Assembly (NCBI GenBank): GCA_015680685.1 | Contig: MNCI01010805.1 | Span: forward strand, 71,048-106,860 | DNA length: 35,813 nt | Origin: Gnetum montanum | Lineage: Eukaryota > Streptophyta > Gnetopsida > Gnetales > Gnetaceae | Reading direction: 5' to 3' | Part shown: positions 11,941-21,493 of the stretch, one piece after another | Layout: the number at the start of each line of letters is the position of its first letter | How positions within the stretch are numbered: the stretch's first letter is position 1 | Made by a program: the position numbers and the translations under genes | The notes under the pieces: generated by a model | Database searches by the model: none | What the model was told of the DNA's origin: nothing | The model's input: only the letters and a program-made list of their open reading frames with translations

Positions 11941-12814
11941 TGATGAAACATGATTCATCATACCACGATATCGCACTTGTGATATCGCGTACGTGATATC
12001 ATTTATGCGATATTGCAGCCTAGCTCATGATATTGGGTACGCGATATCACAGTTCTCATGTGAGCCTATAAATAAACAATGGGATGCACGGGAAAGACTT
12101 AGTTTTCAATAGTCAATTTAGTGTTAGAGTAGAGTCTTTTTGTCAGTTTTTCTTCTCAACCCTTTCTCCCAGTGCATGCCTGTAGTGTGATGATTGTAAT
12201 TGTACAACACCTTTATTTGAGTGTAACGTACTTGGACATGCACATGACTAGAAATAAAAATCGAGATTACTTCATCATTGCAGCATTCACTTAGTTTAAT
12301 TATTTAATTGTTATTGTTATTTATTACTTTCGTAGTTAATATCTCTTCACCCTAAACTCCTTAAATGTGGAATGAGTACGACTTAATCACAAGCATTCAA
12401 GTGTGACTACTTGGTATCCCAGTAGCATACCTAGGCCATGCGTTTGGTAATCCCAGTGGTAGTCGTGCACAAGGTCCAAGATGTGTATGGATGATTAAGG
12501 AACGGATGCTCATTGCACTTAAGCTAGCTTAATTAAGGAACAGATTCTCTTTTTCCATTTCCTCCTAGCTTAATTAAAGTTATTTTCCATTGCCTCCATG
12601 AGTAGCACTAGGTTAGAAACTACATTGTACACCTCACTCTAGACTAAACCATACGTGATAGAGCAAATACTAATTTAGGTGGGAAGACAATGAACTGTGA
12701 TTAGTGAGTAACTATCTAGATACCACAGCTAGCCCATCTACGAAGTTCGACTAGATCATGCATGAAACGCTCATATTCATATGGTTGAGTGTAGGGGTAC
12801 CTCGCCACTCATCA
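11941..12814 (+). repeat. 3' LTR of element A
   Basis: Starts TGATGAAACATG just after GTCGTGGGGGTA and ends TCATCA at 12814. It holds the densest palindrome cluster of the family (11960-12058) before CTATAAATA at 12066-12074. It is about 25 bp longer than the left LTR, partly through a small local duplication near 12525-12550. Confidence 0.9.
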
Positions 12815-13441
12815 ATTGGTGATTAATGGATTCTTCTGTCTCTCCACAATGATAGGTTTATCATTTATGTTTTGTGTTGTAGTGGTAATGGATGTTGGCT
12901 TTTGCATATGATTAGGAGACAGTGGTTGTGAAAAGGGAGGCATTGTACTAGATTGACATTATGTTGGTTCGAATGATGTGGTCGGTCCATGAGTGTTTTG
13001 CTTCTACTTGCAACCTTTCCTAAAGAAGGAACGTTTTCGAGTTTGCGGTGGGGACCTATCGGTATCAACATGTTTATGCACATTAACAACATAAGTGGCA
13101 TTTGTTTGTCGATGTTGTGATGTTGAACCTTCTTGTGTTGTTGGAGGTGACATACGATGGAGGTGAGTGTGAAAATATTGAGGATATGATGCAAGGTGAG
13201 AGGTGTGAGGTGGTGATCTCATATAAGATGTTGTGGGATGATGATATTTGGGAGAGTGGTCATAGTGATTTGAGGTAGAGGAAGTAGAACTAGTTGGGGA
13301 AACAACTTGTTAGGACTCTTTTACAGCTTTCATAAATTCATATGAATTCTTTATGCCAACTTCATTGAAGGTAGCCCAATTTTTAAATTTTTCTCTAATA
13401 ATTTTAAAATGCTTATGATTTGTATTCATTGTGTTTCGTAG
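12815..13441 (-). other. Intron end of HSP101 containing an antisense coding-like remnant
   Basis: The stretch ends in a good 3' splice site (TTGTGTTTCGTAG) before the HSP101 exon at 13442. On the minus strand, about 13430 to 12850 reads as an almost continuous Pro/Ser/Thr/His-rich protein. It has a helical start (around NWATFNEVGIKNSYEF) and a basic RKRSFFRKG motif, with a few stops. It looks like a piece of a transposable-element protein. The His/Pro/Ser richness recalls the gag tails of elements A and B, but no firm family can be named. Confidence 0.4.
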
Positions 13442-14420
13442 CTATGTTGGTTACGATGAAGGTGGACAGTTGACACAGGCTGTGAGAAGAAGACCATACA
13501 GTGTAGTTTTGTTTGATGAGGTTGAGAAAGCTCACGCTGCCGTTTTCAATACGTTGCTTCAACTCTTAGATGATGGCAGACTGACAGACGGTCAAGGCCG
13601 TACGGTGAGCTTCTCTAATACTGTGATCATTATGACTTCGAATCTTGGAGCCGAGTTCTTACTTGCAGGGTTATCTGGGCAAATGCTCATGACTTCCGCT
13701 AGAGAGAGGGTCATGCAAGAAGTAAGTATACCACTACGAACATCATCAGACTTTTTATGTGTGAATACCTCACACCAAACTTTTCTGGTTATAGTGCTGG
13801 TATTGAACTTGAACTTTTGTGTCTTTTCCTGTTATGGCAGGTAAGAAAGCATTTCAGGCCAGAGTTGTTGAATCGGCTTGATGAGATCGTTGTATTTAAT
13901 CCTCTTTCGCATGATGAACTACGGAAGGTGTGTAGAATGCAAATGAAAGATGTTGCTCTGCGACTAGCAGAGAGAGGAGTTGCTCTGGCCGTAACTGATC
14001 TAGCCTTGGACCTCGTTCTAGAAGAAGCTTACGATCCGGTACGATGTACTGTTGCTTTTACGATCCGCTCTTACTTTGTAAGCACCTTTTTCTCACTAAG
14101 CTTACCGAGATCATTTACTTGCAGGTTTATGGAGCCCGACCTCTGCGACGATGGCTAGAAAGAAAAGTTGTGAATTGTCTAAGATGCTCATAAGCGAGGA
14201 AATTGATGAGAGCTGCACGGTTTGCATTGATGCAGATCCTGCACAGCATGCATTAACATACACAGTCAAGAGGAATGGAGGCCTAGTCAATCCAACTACT
14301 CGTTCTAAGTCTGACATTTTAATTCAGATTCCCAGCGCACACATTCCTAAAGAGGCATCTCAAGCTGTGAAGAAAATGAAAATTGAAGAGATAGATGAAG
14401 ACGAGCCAATGGAAGATTAG
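13442..14420 (+). pseudogene. HSP101: HSP101/ClpB C-terminal exons, last exon frameshifted
   Basis: This is the C-terminal part of the cytosolic/nuclear AAA+ disaggregase that works with Hsp70 to dissolve heat-aggregated proteins. Exon 13442-13721 encodes [12 protein letters not shown], the Walker B stretch [11 protein letters not shown] and sensor-1 MTSNLGAE. Exon 13841-14038 encodes [19 protein letters not shown] and runs to DP. Exon 14125-14420 starts VYGARPLRRW (sensor 2). Introns 13722-13840 (GTAAGT...GCAG) and 14039-14124 (GTACGA...GCAG) are clean. Near 14170-14174, four bases are missing relative to the family (the KVVTELSKM region), so the frame shifts and a stop comes at 14191-14193. 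The original tail, ending in QAVKKMKIEEIDEDEPMED, is still readable in the other frame. Walker A of NBD2 and everything upstream (about 650 of ~910 residues) are absent. It may be a pseudogene, a C-terminally truncated gene with a giant intron, or a sequencing error at one site. Confidence 0.85.
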
Positions 14421-14564
14421 AGCTGTAGCTTGGCTTTGACCGTCGATTCCTATGGTGTAGGGGCAACATCATTGCATGGATGAATGCCTCATCTGTAGGG
14501 ATGTCCTTTGTAACATGTTTGTGTTGCTCCTATGTAAACTCAGAGGCCCTCACTCCTTGGCAAC
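14421..14564 (+). other. HSP101 3' untranslated/flanking sequence
   Basis: There are 144 bases of unique sequence between the HSP101 stop and the LTR array. Its last five bases, GCAAC, are the left target-site duplication, and the same flank resumes at 18601. A polyadenylation site is not obvious before the insertion. Confidence 0.5.
14560..14564. repeat. Left target-site duplication of TRIM-like array
   Basis: GCAAC, repeated exactly at 18601-18605. Confidence 0.85.
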
Positions 14565-15529
14565 TGTTGATACCAACACGCCCATGCTTGCTTGGCATGG
14601 GGTCTTTGTTTATTTAAAAAAAATAAAAAAATAAAAAAAAGAAAGAAGAATAAAAAATATAAAAATAAAAAATAAAAATAAAGATGGGTTACCCTAAACT
14701 TAAAATTGGCTATAAAAAAGGTATCAAGGTGATGAAGTTGGAGGGAAGAAGGGGAGGAGGAGGAAAAGTCAGGCCAGGAAGCCCTAGCCCAATGAGGCTA
14801 GGGCCATGAAGCCATGGACTGAACCTCCTCTCTCCCTGGGTGGTTGCCAATGGTTTCTCTTTCTTTTTTTTTTCCAATAATGGGCAATTTGGGCAGTTGG
14901 ACGTCGGCAGATTTTCTTTTATTTTCTGAGCAATTTAGGCGGTTGGACGTCAGCAGATTTTTTTTTATTTTCAGCAGATGGCATATGGTTCTTTCTATCT
15001 TCTTTTATTTCAGCAGATGACATGTGGTTCTTTCTATCTTCTTTTATTTCAGCAAATGGCAAGTGGTGGTGGTGGATTTATATTTATGCAGTTGGCGGTT
15101 CGCAGGGCATTGGTGATGTTTGATCGCAAGTACACATGATTCTTGCGGCAACATAACCATGCATCCTGTCGATAGATCTTCTCTTCATCTTCTTTTATTT
15201 CAGCAAACGGCATGTGGGGGTGGTGGATTTATATTTATGCAGTTGGTGGTTCGCAGGGCATTGGTGATGTTTGATCGCAAGTACACATGATTCTTGCGGC
15301 AACACAACCATGCATCCTGTCGATGGTTCCTGGTTCCCTCTCCTTTAGTTTTTCTTTTCATACTTTATTTCTCTCTATGTCTTCTCTCTCTCTCTATCAC
15401 TTGGTCACATAGCTCTCTTCAGCTGAGACTATTCCTGGGTTTCCGTACCCATACGGGAGGCGCTCTAGGCAATTGTCTCCTCAAACGAGTTTTTCCAGTG
15501 TTGGCATGACCAAAATTTATGCATCAACA
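14565..15529 (+). repeat. LTR 1 of the array (965 bp)
   Basis: TGTTGA start, ATCAACA end. It includes an A-rich segment (14615-14690), 39-bp repeats, two copies of the 151-bp repeat from 15052, a CT microsatellite and the conserved terminal ~130 bp. It is 38 bp longer than LTR 4, apparently from one extra copy of the GGACGT..CAGCAGAT block near 14930-14970. Confidence 0.9.
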
Positions 15530-15603
15530 CCCTTTTTGGCGCTAGAAGGAGGGCCTGGCTTGACCTTTTTTTTTCCTCTTTTCCTTTTCGGTTGGCGGCT
15601 AAG
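15530..15603 (+). other. Minimal internal domain 1: tRNA-Asn PBS plus purine tract
   Basis: TGGCGCTAGAAGGAGGG at 15537-15553 matches the complement of the plant tRNA-Asn 3' end (CCCTCCTTCTAGCG plus CCA) as I recall it. A pyrimidine run follows, and GGTTGGCGGCTAAG precedes the next LTR as a purine-tract-like site. Nothing else fits in 74 bp. Confidence 0.75.
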
Positions 15604-16831
15604 TGTTGATACCAACACGCCCATGCTTGCTTGGCAGGGGGCCTTTGTTTATTTTTTTTTTTTTAAAAAAAGAGAATAAAAAAAGAAAGAAGAATAAAAA
15701 ATATAAAAATAAAAAATAAAAAAAAAAGATGGGTTACCTTAAACCTAAAATTGGCTATAAAAAAGCCATTAAGGTGATGAAGTTGGAGGGAAGAAGGGGA
15801 GAAGGAGGAGAAGTCAGGCCAGGAAGCCCTAGCCCAATGAGGCTAGGGCCATGAAGCCATGGACTGAACCTCCTCTCTCCCTGGGTGGTTGCCAATGGTT
15901 TCTCTTTCTTTTTTTTTTCCAATAATGGGCAATTTGGGCAGTTGGACGTCGTCAGATTTTCTTTTATTTTCAGCAGATGGCATATGGTTCTTTTTATCTT
16001 CTTTTATTTCAGCAGATGGCATGTGGTTCTTTCTATCTTCTTTTATTCCAGCAAATGGCATGTGGTGATGGTGGATTTATATTTATGCAGTTGGCGGTTC
16101 GCAGGGCTTTGGTGATGTTTGATCGCAACTACACATGATTCTTGCGGCAACATAACCATACATCCTGTCGATGGATCTTCTCTTCATCTTCTTTTATTTC
16201 AGCAAACGGCATGTGGTGGTGGTGGATTTATATTTATGCAGTTGACGGTTCGCAAGGCATTGGTGATGTTTGATCGCAGCTACACATGATTCTTGCGGCA
16301 ACATAACCATACATCCTGTCGATGGATCTTCTCTTCGTCTTCTTTTATTTCAGCAAACGGCATGTGGGGGTGGTGGATTTATATTTATGCAGTTGGCGGT
16401 TCGCAGGGCATTGGTGATGTTTGATCGCAGCTACACATCATTCTTGCGGCAATATAACCATACATCCTGTCGATGGATCTTCTCTTCATCTTCTTTTATT
16501 TCAGCAAACGGCATGTGGTGGTGGTGGATTTATATTTATGCAGTTGACGGTTCGCAGGGCATTGGTGATGTTTGATCGTAGCTACACATGATTCTTGCGG
16601 CAACACAACCATGCATCCTGTCGATGGTTCCTGGTTCTCTCTCCTTTAGTTTTTCTTTTCATGCTTTATTTCCTCTATGTATTCTCTCTCTCTCTCTATC
16701 ACTTGGTCACATAGCTCTTTTCAGCTGAGACTATTCCCGGGTTTCCGTACCCATACGGGAGGCACCCTAGGCAATTGTCTCTTCAAACGAGTTTTTCCGG
16801 TGTTGGCATGACCAAAATTTATGCATCAACA
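15604..16831 (+). repeat. LTR 2 of the array (1228 bp, expanded)
   Basis: Same ends as LTR 1. It is about 300 bp longer than LTR 4 because the internal 151-bp repeat is present four times instead of two. Confidence 0.9.
16051..16654 (+). repeat. 151-bp tandem repeat, four copies
   Basis: Units start at 16051, 16202, 16353 and 16504, an exact 151-bp spacing. Each contains GCAAAYGGCATGTGG, a TTTATATTTATGCAGTTG segment and a TTCTTTTATTTCAG end resembling a plant 3' splice site. Two copies with the same spacing lie at 15052 and 15203 (LTR 1) and at 18121 and 18272 (LTR 4). Confidence 0.85.
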
Positions 16832-16906
16832 CCCTTTTTGGCGCTAGAAGGAGGGCCTGGCTTGACCATTTTTTTTTCCTCTTTTCCTTTTCGGTTGGGG
16901 GCTAAG
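16832..16906 (+). other. Minimal internal domain 2: tRNA-Asn PBS plus purine tract
   Basis: 75 bp nearly identical to 15530-15603, with the same TGGCGCTAGAAGGAGGG PBS and an intact GGTTGGGGGCTAAG tract just before LTR 3. Confidence 0.8.
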
Positions 16907-17009
16907 TGTTGATACCAACACGCCCATGCTTGCTTGGCATGGGGCCTTTGTTTATTTTTTTTTTAAAAAAAAGAGAATAAAAAAAGAAAGAAGAATAAAA
17001 AATAAAAAA
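16907..17009 (+). repeat. LTR 3 of the array, start only
   Basis: The first 103 bases match the start of the other LTRs, then the sequence runs into N at 17010 inside the A-rich segment. Confidence 0.85.
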
Positions 17010-17673
17010 NNNNNNNNNNNNNNNNNNNNNNNNNNNNNNNNNNNNNNNNNNNNNNNNNNNNNNNNNNNNNNNNNNNNNNNNNNNNNNNNNNNNNNNNNNN
17101 NNNNNNNNNNNNNNNNNNNNNNNNNNNNNNNNNNNNNNNNNNNNNNNNNNNNNNNNNNNNNNNNNNNNNNNNNNNNNNNNNNNNNNNNNNNNNNNNNNNN
17201 NNNNNNNNNNNNNNNNNNNNNNNNNNNNNNNNNNNNNNNNNNNNNNNNNNNNNNNNNNNNNNNNNNNNNNNNNNNNNNNNNNNNNNNNNNNNNNNNNNNN
17301 NNNNNNNNNNNNNNNNNNNNNNNNNNNNNNNNNNNNNNNNNNNNNNNNNNNNNNNNNNNNNNNNNNNNNNNNNNNNNNNNNNNNNNNNNNNNNNNNNNNN
17401 NNNNNNNNNNNNNNNNNNNNNNNNNNNNNNNNNNNNNNNNNNNNNNNNNNNNNNNNNNNNNNNNNNNNNNNNNNNNNNNNNNNNNNNNNNNNNNNNNNNN
17501 NNNNNNNNNNNNNNNNNNNNNNNNNNNNNNNNNNNNNNNNNNNNNNNNNNNNNNNNNNNNNNNNNNNNNNNNNNNNNNNNNNNNNNNNNNNNNNNNNNNN
17601 NNNNNNNNNNNNNNNNNNNNNNNNNNNNNNNNNNNNNNNNNNNNNNNNNNNNNNNNNNNNNNNNNNNNNNNNN
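17010..17673. other. Assembly gap (664 N)
   Basis: The run of N starts inside the A-rich part of LTR 3 and ends exactly at the first base of LTR 4. The rest of an LTR 3 like LTR 4 plus a spacer would need about 900 bases, so the gap size is probably an estimate or LTR 3 is shorter. Translations that cross it are meaningless. Confidence 0.99.
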
Positions 17674-18600
17674 TGTTGATACCAACACGCCCATGCTTGC
17701 TTGGCATGGGGCCTTTGTTTATTTTTTTTTTAAAAAAAAAGAGAATAAAAAAAGAAAGAAGAATAAAAAATATAAAACTAAAAAATAAAATAAAAAGATG
17801 GGTTACCTTAAACCTAAAATTGGCTATAAAAAAGCCATCAAGGTGATGAAGTTGGAGGGAAGAAGGGGAGAAGGAGGAGAAGTCAGGCCAGGAAGCCCTA
17901 GCCCAATGAGGCCAGGGCCATGAAGCCATGGACTGAACCTCCTCTCTCCCTGGGTGGTTGCCAATGGTTTCTCTTTCTTTCTTTTTTTCCAGTAATGGGC
18001 AATTTGGGCAGTTGGACGTCGGCAGATTTTCTTTTATTTTCAGCAGATGGCATATGGTTCTTTTTATCTTCTTTTATTTCAGCAGATGGCATGTGGTTCT
18101 TTCTATCTTCTTTTATTTCAGCAAATGGCATGTGGTGGTGGTGGATTTATATTTATGCAGTTGGCGGTTCGCAGGGCATTGGTGATGTTTGATCGCAACT
18201 ACACATGATTCTTGCGGCAACATAACCATGCATCCTGTCGATGGATCTTCTCTTCATCTTCTTTTATTTCAGCAAACGGCATGTGGTGGTGGTGGATTTA
18301 TATTTATGCAGTTGGCGGTTCGCAGAGCATTGGTGATGTTTGATCGCGGCTACACATGATTCTTGCGGCAACACAACCATGCATCGTGTCGATGGTTCCT
18401 GGTTCTCTCTCCTTTAGTTTTTCTTTTCATGCTTTATTTCTCTCTATGTATTTTCTCTCTCTCTCTATCACTTGGTCACATAGCTCTTTCCAGCTGAGAC
18501 TATTCTAGGGTTTCCGTACCCATATGTGAGGCACCCTAGGCAATTGTCTCCTCAAACGAGTTTTTCCGATGTTGGCATGACTAAAATTTATGCATCAACA
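17674..18600 (+). repeat. LTR 4 of the array (927 bp)
   Basis: A complete LTR, the shortest of the set. 39-bp spaced CAGCARATGG units lie at 18041, 18080 and 18119, and two 151-bp units at 18121 and 18272. The conserved end contains the inverted repeat CCGTACCCATATG/GAGGC region, which reads CCCATACGGGAGG in LTRs 1 and 2. It is followed by GCAAC. Confidence 0.9.
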
Positions 18601-18605
18601 GCAAC
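18601..18605. repeat. Right target-site duplication of TRIM-like array
   Basis: GCAAC, identical to 14560-14564. Confidence 0.85.
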
Positions 18606-20110
18606 ATAACTATGAAAAATGAAGTTTTTTAAAAATATGTTTGTCTGATGCATTTAGCAAGTAAATGTAACATGTTGTGGTCGTTTTTTTCTAGAGAAAA
18701 CAATCACTCCAATTGTTTTGCTATTTAGTTTCACTCAGCTTCAGCTCAGTTTCAATTGACTTGGTATTTATTGGCATCTGTTCTGTCCAAGTAGTATTCG
18801 TCTAAATGAGTTCAGTGGTCCGTACCTTGACGACGGAAGTCTGCTTGCAAGCTGGTTGCCTTAGTTCGTATTTCAGCTCTTATTAGTTCGTATTTCAGCT
18901 CTTATTTATACGGATTGCGTCATCATTTATTTTACACAACAATGCTGCAAATGCAGTCATAGAATGAAAATCGTCTACAATTGCTGCAAATTGATTAAAT
19001 GCAATCATAGGATATGCAAATGGTCAGCAATTTGTGCATCTTTGGGCATGACTTGAAATCGGGCCTTCTTCTTGAACAAGCATGGAGCAAAATCTTTCAT
19101 TCTTTACCACGCCCTCCAAAGATAGGGCATTGTCCTTTTCTATTCACTTCTGCAGCATCATCCCGTGACACGTTTTATCCCTGAACTGGGTGCTAAATTT
19201 GTTTGGGGTGACATATACATTAGGAGCTGCTGTCTTCACATTTCATTTCCTTTCACTGCTTCTGCAAAATACCTTGACTGTTTAAAGCCTTTCTAGCTTT
19301 TATAATTTGCTTTTTCGGCTAATTTTTGACCAACAGTGGCTGATCAATAAAAATTCTGTGGGCTGAAAATATCACATAGAGTTTATCCGTTGCTGTTGAG
19401 AGGAATCTTCTTTCGAAATAAGGCAGCAATTGAAGAGTTGCAAAGACAAATATTCTTTTTTTAGATACCTGGTATTCTCCCCAAGTCTTTTTTAGATACT
19501 TAGGTATTCTCCCAAGAGCATAGCAAATTCCACGGCCCTGATCAATTTCTGTAGCATTTTTGATCGGTTGTAGTGGCTTCAAATTTAGTCCAGCGTTGGA
19601 TTTCTGTAATTCCCATTTGTCTAAAATTTTACTTCGCTAGTACCGAACACATCACAAATTTGAAGTGGAATCACAGGTGCATTTTGGTTATTGCTATTTC
19701 TCGAAGCTTGACCTGTCCGTCGTAGACTTCTCCGGTAAAAAAAAAGCTTTCATTAAAGTAAACAAGAAAAATTGATTCAGTTGCAAAGGGAAAAACAATA
19801 TTTAATTACATTGCGTTGAAAAGTAATAGCAATATTTAATTACATAAAGTAATAGCACGGTTGTATTCGGTGAAAGATAACACATTTTAAGCTTCTATTA
19901 AATTTTTGGAAGTTTTTTCAGGTTAAAGTTTATACATTTTAAGGGCGAATTTGACGATATTTTTGCGTTTTATATTGATTTTTTTCCAGGGAAGATATAT
20001 TTGCTGTCATGATTTTTATTAATCTTATTTGCATTTTACCGTAAAAGAAGGCATCGGTGCATTAACCCATTACCATATAGAAAAGCTTATATAGAATCAA
20101 GTCAGTTTAC
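18606..20110. other. Intergenic sequence downstream of HSP101
   Basis: No gene is supported. The sequence is AT-rich and apparently unique, with two-copy tandem duplications at 18861-18904 (22-bp period) and about 19450-19515 (imperfect). ORFs here are short and lack recognisable motifs. Confidence 0.5.
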
Positions 20111-20112
20111 AT

Positions 20113-20222
20113 GATGTTAGTTTAGTGGAAAGAGTCTTGGCTTGGTAACCCCACATCATAGATTTGATTCCACTAAATACCATTGAGTTATATTTTTCTA
20201 AATACCATTGAGTTATATTTTA
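20113..20222 (+). repeat. Possible tRNA-derived SINE head
   Basis: TTAGTTTAGTGG resembles a pol III A box and GATTTGATTCC about 45 bases later resembles a B box (GGTTCGANTCC). The spacing fits a tRNA-like promoter, but the intervening sequence does not fold as a tRNA by eye. It is followed by a 25-bp two-copy duplication (20173-20222). It may be a decayed SINE or chance. Confidence 0.35.
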
Positions 20223-20399
20223 TTCAATAAATCAAAGGGATCTTAGTACATATGAATAAAAATTGATGTTGATGGCCTTGTTGAATGGTGAATGATCATT
20301 GGGGCAAAAATTAAATGTTGTTAATAGCCTTGCTAAAGGGTGGTAGATCAATAAGGTAATGTTTCTTTAGAAGAAAGGTGATTAGAAATAATTTAAACT

Positions 20400-21493
20400 A
20401 TAGTATGATAGCTATAAGTGATATTGTTGCTAAGATGTTTAGTATGATAGTTGCAAACAATATTGTTGCTTAGATGTTAGGTACTATTCTTGAAAGAAGA
20501 ATTAACAATTGAGAAGAAATAAATAATGTTAAGGTAATTTACCAAGCAAGTTTTAGATAAAACTAATTTATTGTTGATCATCTTGTCACTCTACATCGAA
20601 CTTGCACATAAACCTAACAAAAAATTATTTATTGACTTTATAGATTTTACAAAAGTGTATGCTTCAGTGGAAAAAGTTATGGCTATGATTAATTACAATA
20701 GACATCCATGTAGAATTCAAGGTTCATAACAATGACTTAGAAGTTATCATTAAGCTCAAAGATAGTGAATCAAATAATAATTTTAAATTTTAGAGCTTAA
20801 TTGTGGTGAAGCAAGGTTGTCATTTACCTTAACACTTTTTCATCTCTTCATTGATGAGTTGCAAGATTGGATGTGTAATGGACAACATAGATATACTATA
20901 AAAATCGAATCTCAATCCATGTTCTTTATGTTGATGATGTTGCTTTAATATCTCCTTTTGAAAAAGGCATATCTAATATACTACAAATTTTAGAACAATT
21001 TTACATTTTTTTTTGGTTTGCAAGTCAATGTAGAGAAAACGAAAATCATGATATGGAACAAAAAAAAAACACACTATAATTTTAAATTTGCTGATGAGAA
21101 GGTACAAATTATGGACTCTTTTAGATACTTGGGTCTTCAATATGTGAATAATTATAAATGGGATAAATGCATCAAGGAAAAAAATAGTGGGAGAAATAAA
21201 AATATTCTATACAATTAAAAACAAATACAAGGCATTAAGAATTTAGGCTTGGAAGATTAGAAAAAAAATCTTTTAGACAATCATTTATCCTATACATTAT
21301 ATGGATGCATAGTTTGAGGACAAGTCTTAGTGCAAAATATTGGAAAGCCATTGAAAGAGTATAAAAGATATTTTTACTTCTTGTGTTAAAGGTGAAAGTA
21401 CAAACACCCTATTTGATGCTTTTATTAGAATATAGTTTACTTTCTCCCTCAGCAGAAGCTTTTTGTTAATTTATTGCTTATACTCAAAAATTG
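20400..21493 (+). mobile_element. LINE (non-LTR retrotransposon) reverse transcriptase remnant
   Basis: Decayed RT coding sequence in order: TILERRI-like block (~20470), QASFR then DHLVTLHRTC (20550-20600), FIDF-x-KVYASVEK (20635-20675), VVKQGC (about 20810) with IDELQDWM (about 20850-20880), and the catalytic box LYVDDVALIS (20922-20952). Then GLQVNVEKTKIMIWN and a DSFRYLGLQY block (21112-21145) follow. Many stops interrupt it. The VKQGCPL-type box differs from the plant L1 pattern. The right end is cut by the LTR of element C at 21494. Confidence 0.8.

Larger units (their letters stand above)
1..12814 (+). mobile_element. Element A: Athila-like, pol-less Ty3 LTR retrotransposon, interrupted by element B
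   Basis: Related LTRs at 1-834 and 11941-12814 bound a region holding a PBS, decayed gag, a long linker, a second ORF and a purine tract in the correct order for a plus-strand LTR retrotransposon. Without the 6.6-kb element B nested at 4573-11187, the element is about 6.2 kb. The first ~15 bases of the left LTR are outside the window, as judged against the right LTR, so the left target-site duplication cannot be read. The base run after the right LTR is ATTGG (12815-12819). No RT, integrase or protease motifs were found in any frame between gag and the second ORF, so it would depend on another element for mobility. The Athila-like assignment rests on the tRNA-Asp-type PBS, the CX2CX3HX4C gag knuckle and the ORF2, and is an inference. 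Confidence 0.85.
14565..18600 (+). mobile_element. Tandem TRIM-like LTR array (four LTRs, 74-bp internal domains)
   Basis: Four LTRs, each TGTTGATACC...TGCATCAACA, stand in one orientation. They are separated by spacers of only 74-75 bp that carry a PBS and purine tract but no coding sequence. The whole array is flanked by one exact 5-bp duplication (GCAAC), so it behaves as a single insertion that lies 144 bases after the HSP101 stop. The LTRs are far longer than the internal part, unlike typical LTR retrotransposons and longer than most described TRIM LTRs. Non-autonomous mobility by enzymes of another element is inferred. The third LTR is mostly lost in a run of N. Confidence 0.85.

Noticed and set aside
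15052-16654. Regular 151-bp spacing as a possible CRISPR array
   Set aside because: There are no short identical repeats with unique spacers; the whole 151-bp unit is repeated, and the context is a plant LTR.
16926-17929. Long ORFs on both strands (up to 325 codons)
   Set aside because: They consist mainly of the run of N and A/T-rich LTR sequence, so no real protein can be claimed.
17898-18131. Minus-strand ORF with 13-residue repeats, also seen at 15843-16061
   Set aside because: It is only the translation of the 39-bp LTR repeats. The period is a multiple of three, which keeps the frame open by chance.
20113-20175. Possible tRNA gene
   Set aside because: A and B boxes are present, but the acceptor stem and anticodon arm do not pair by eye, so only a SINE-like call is kept.
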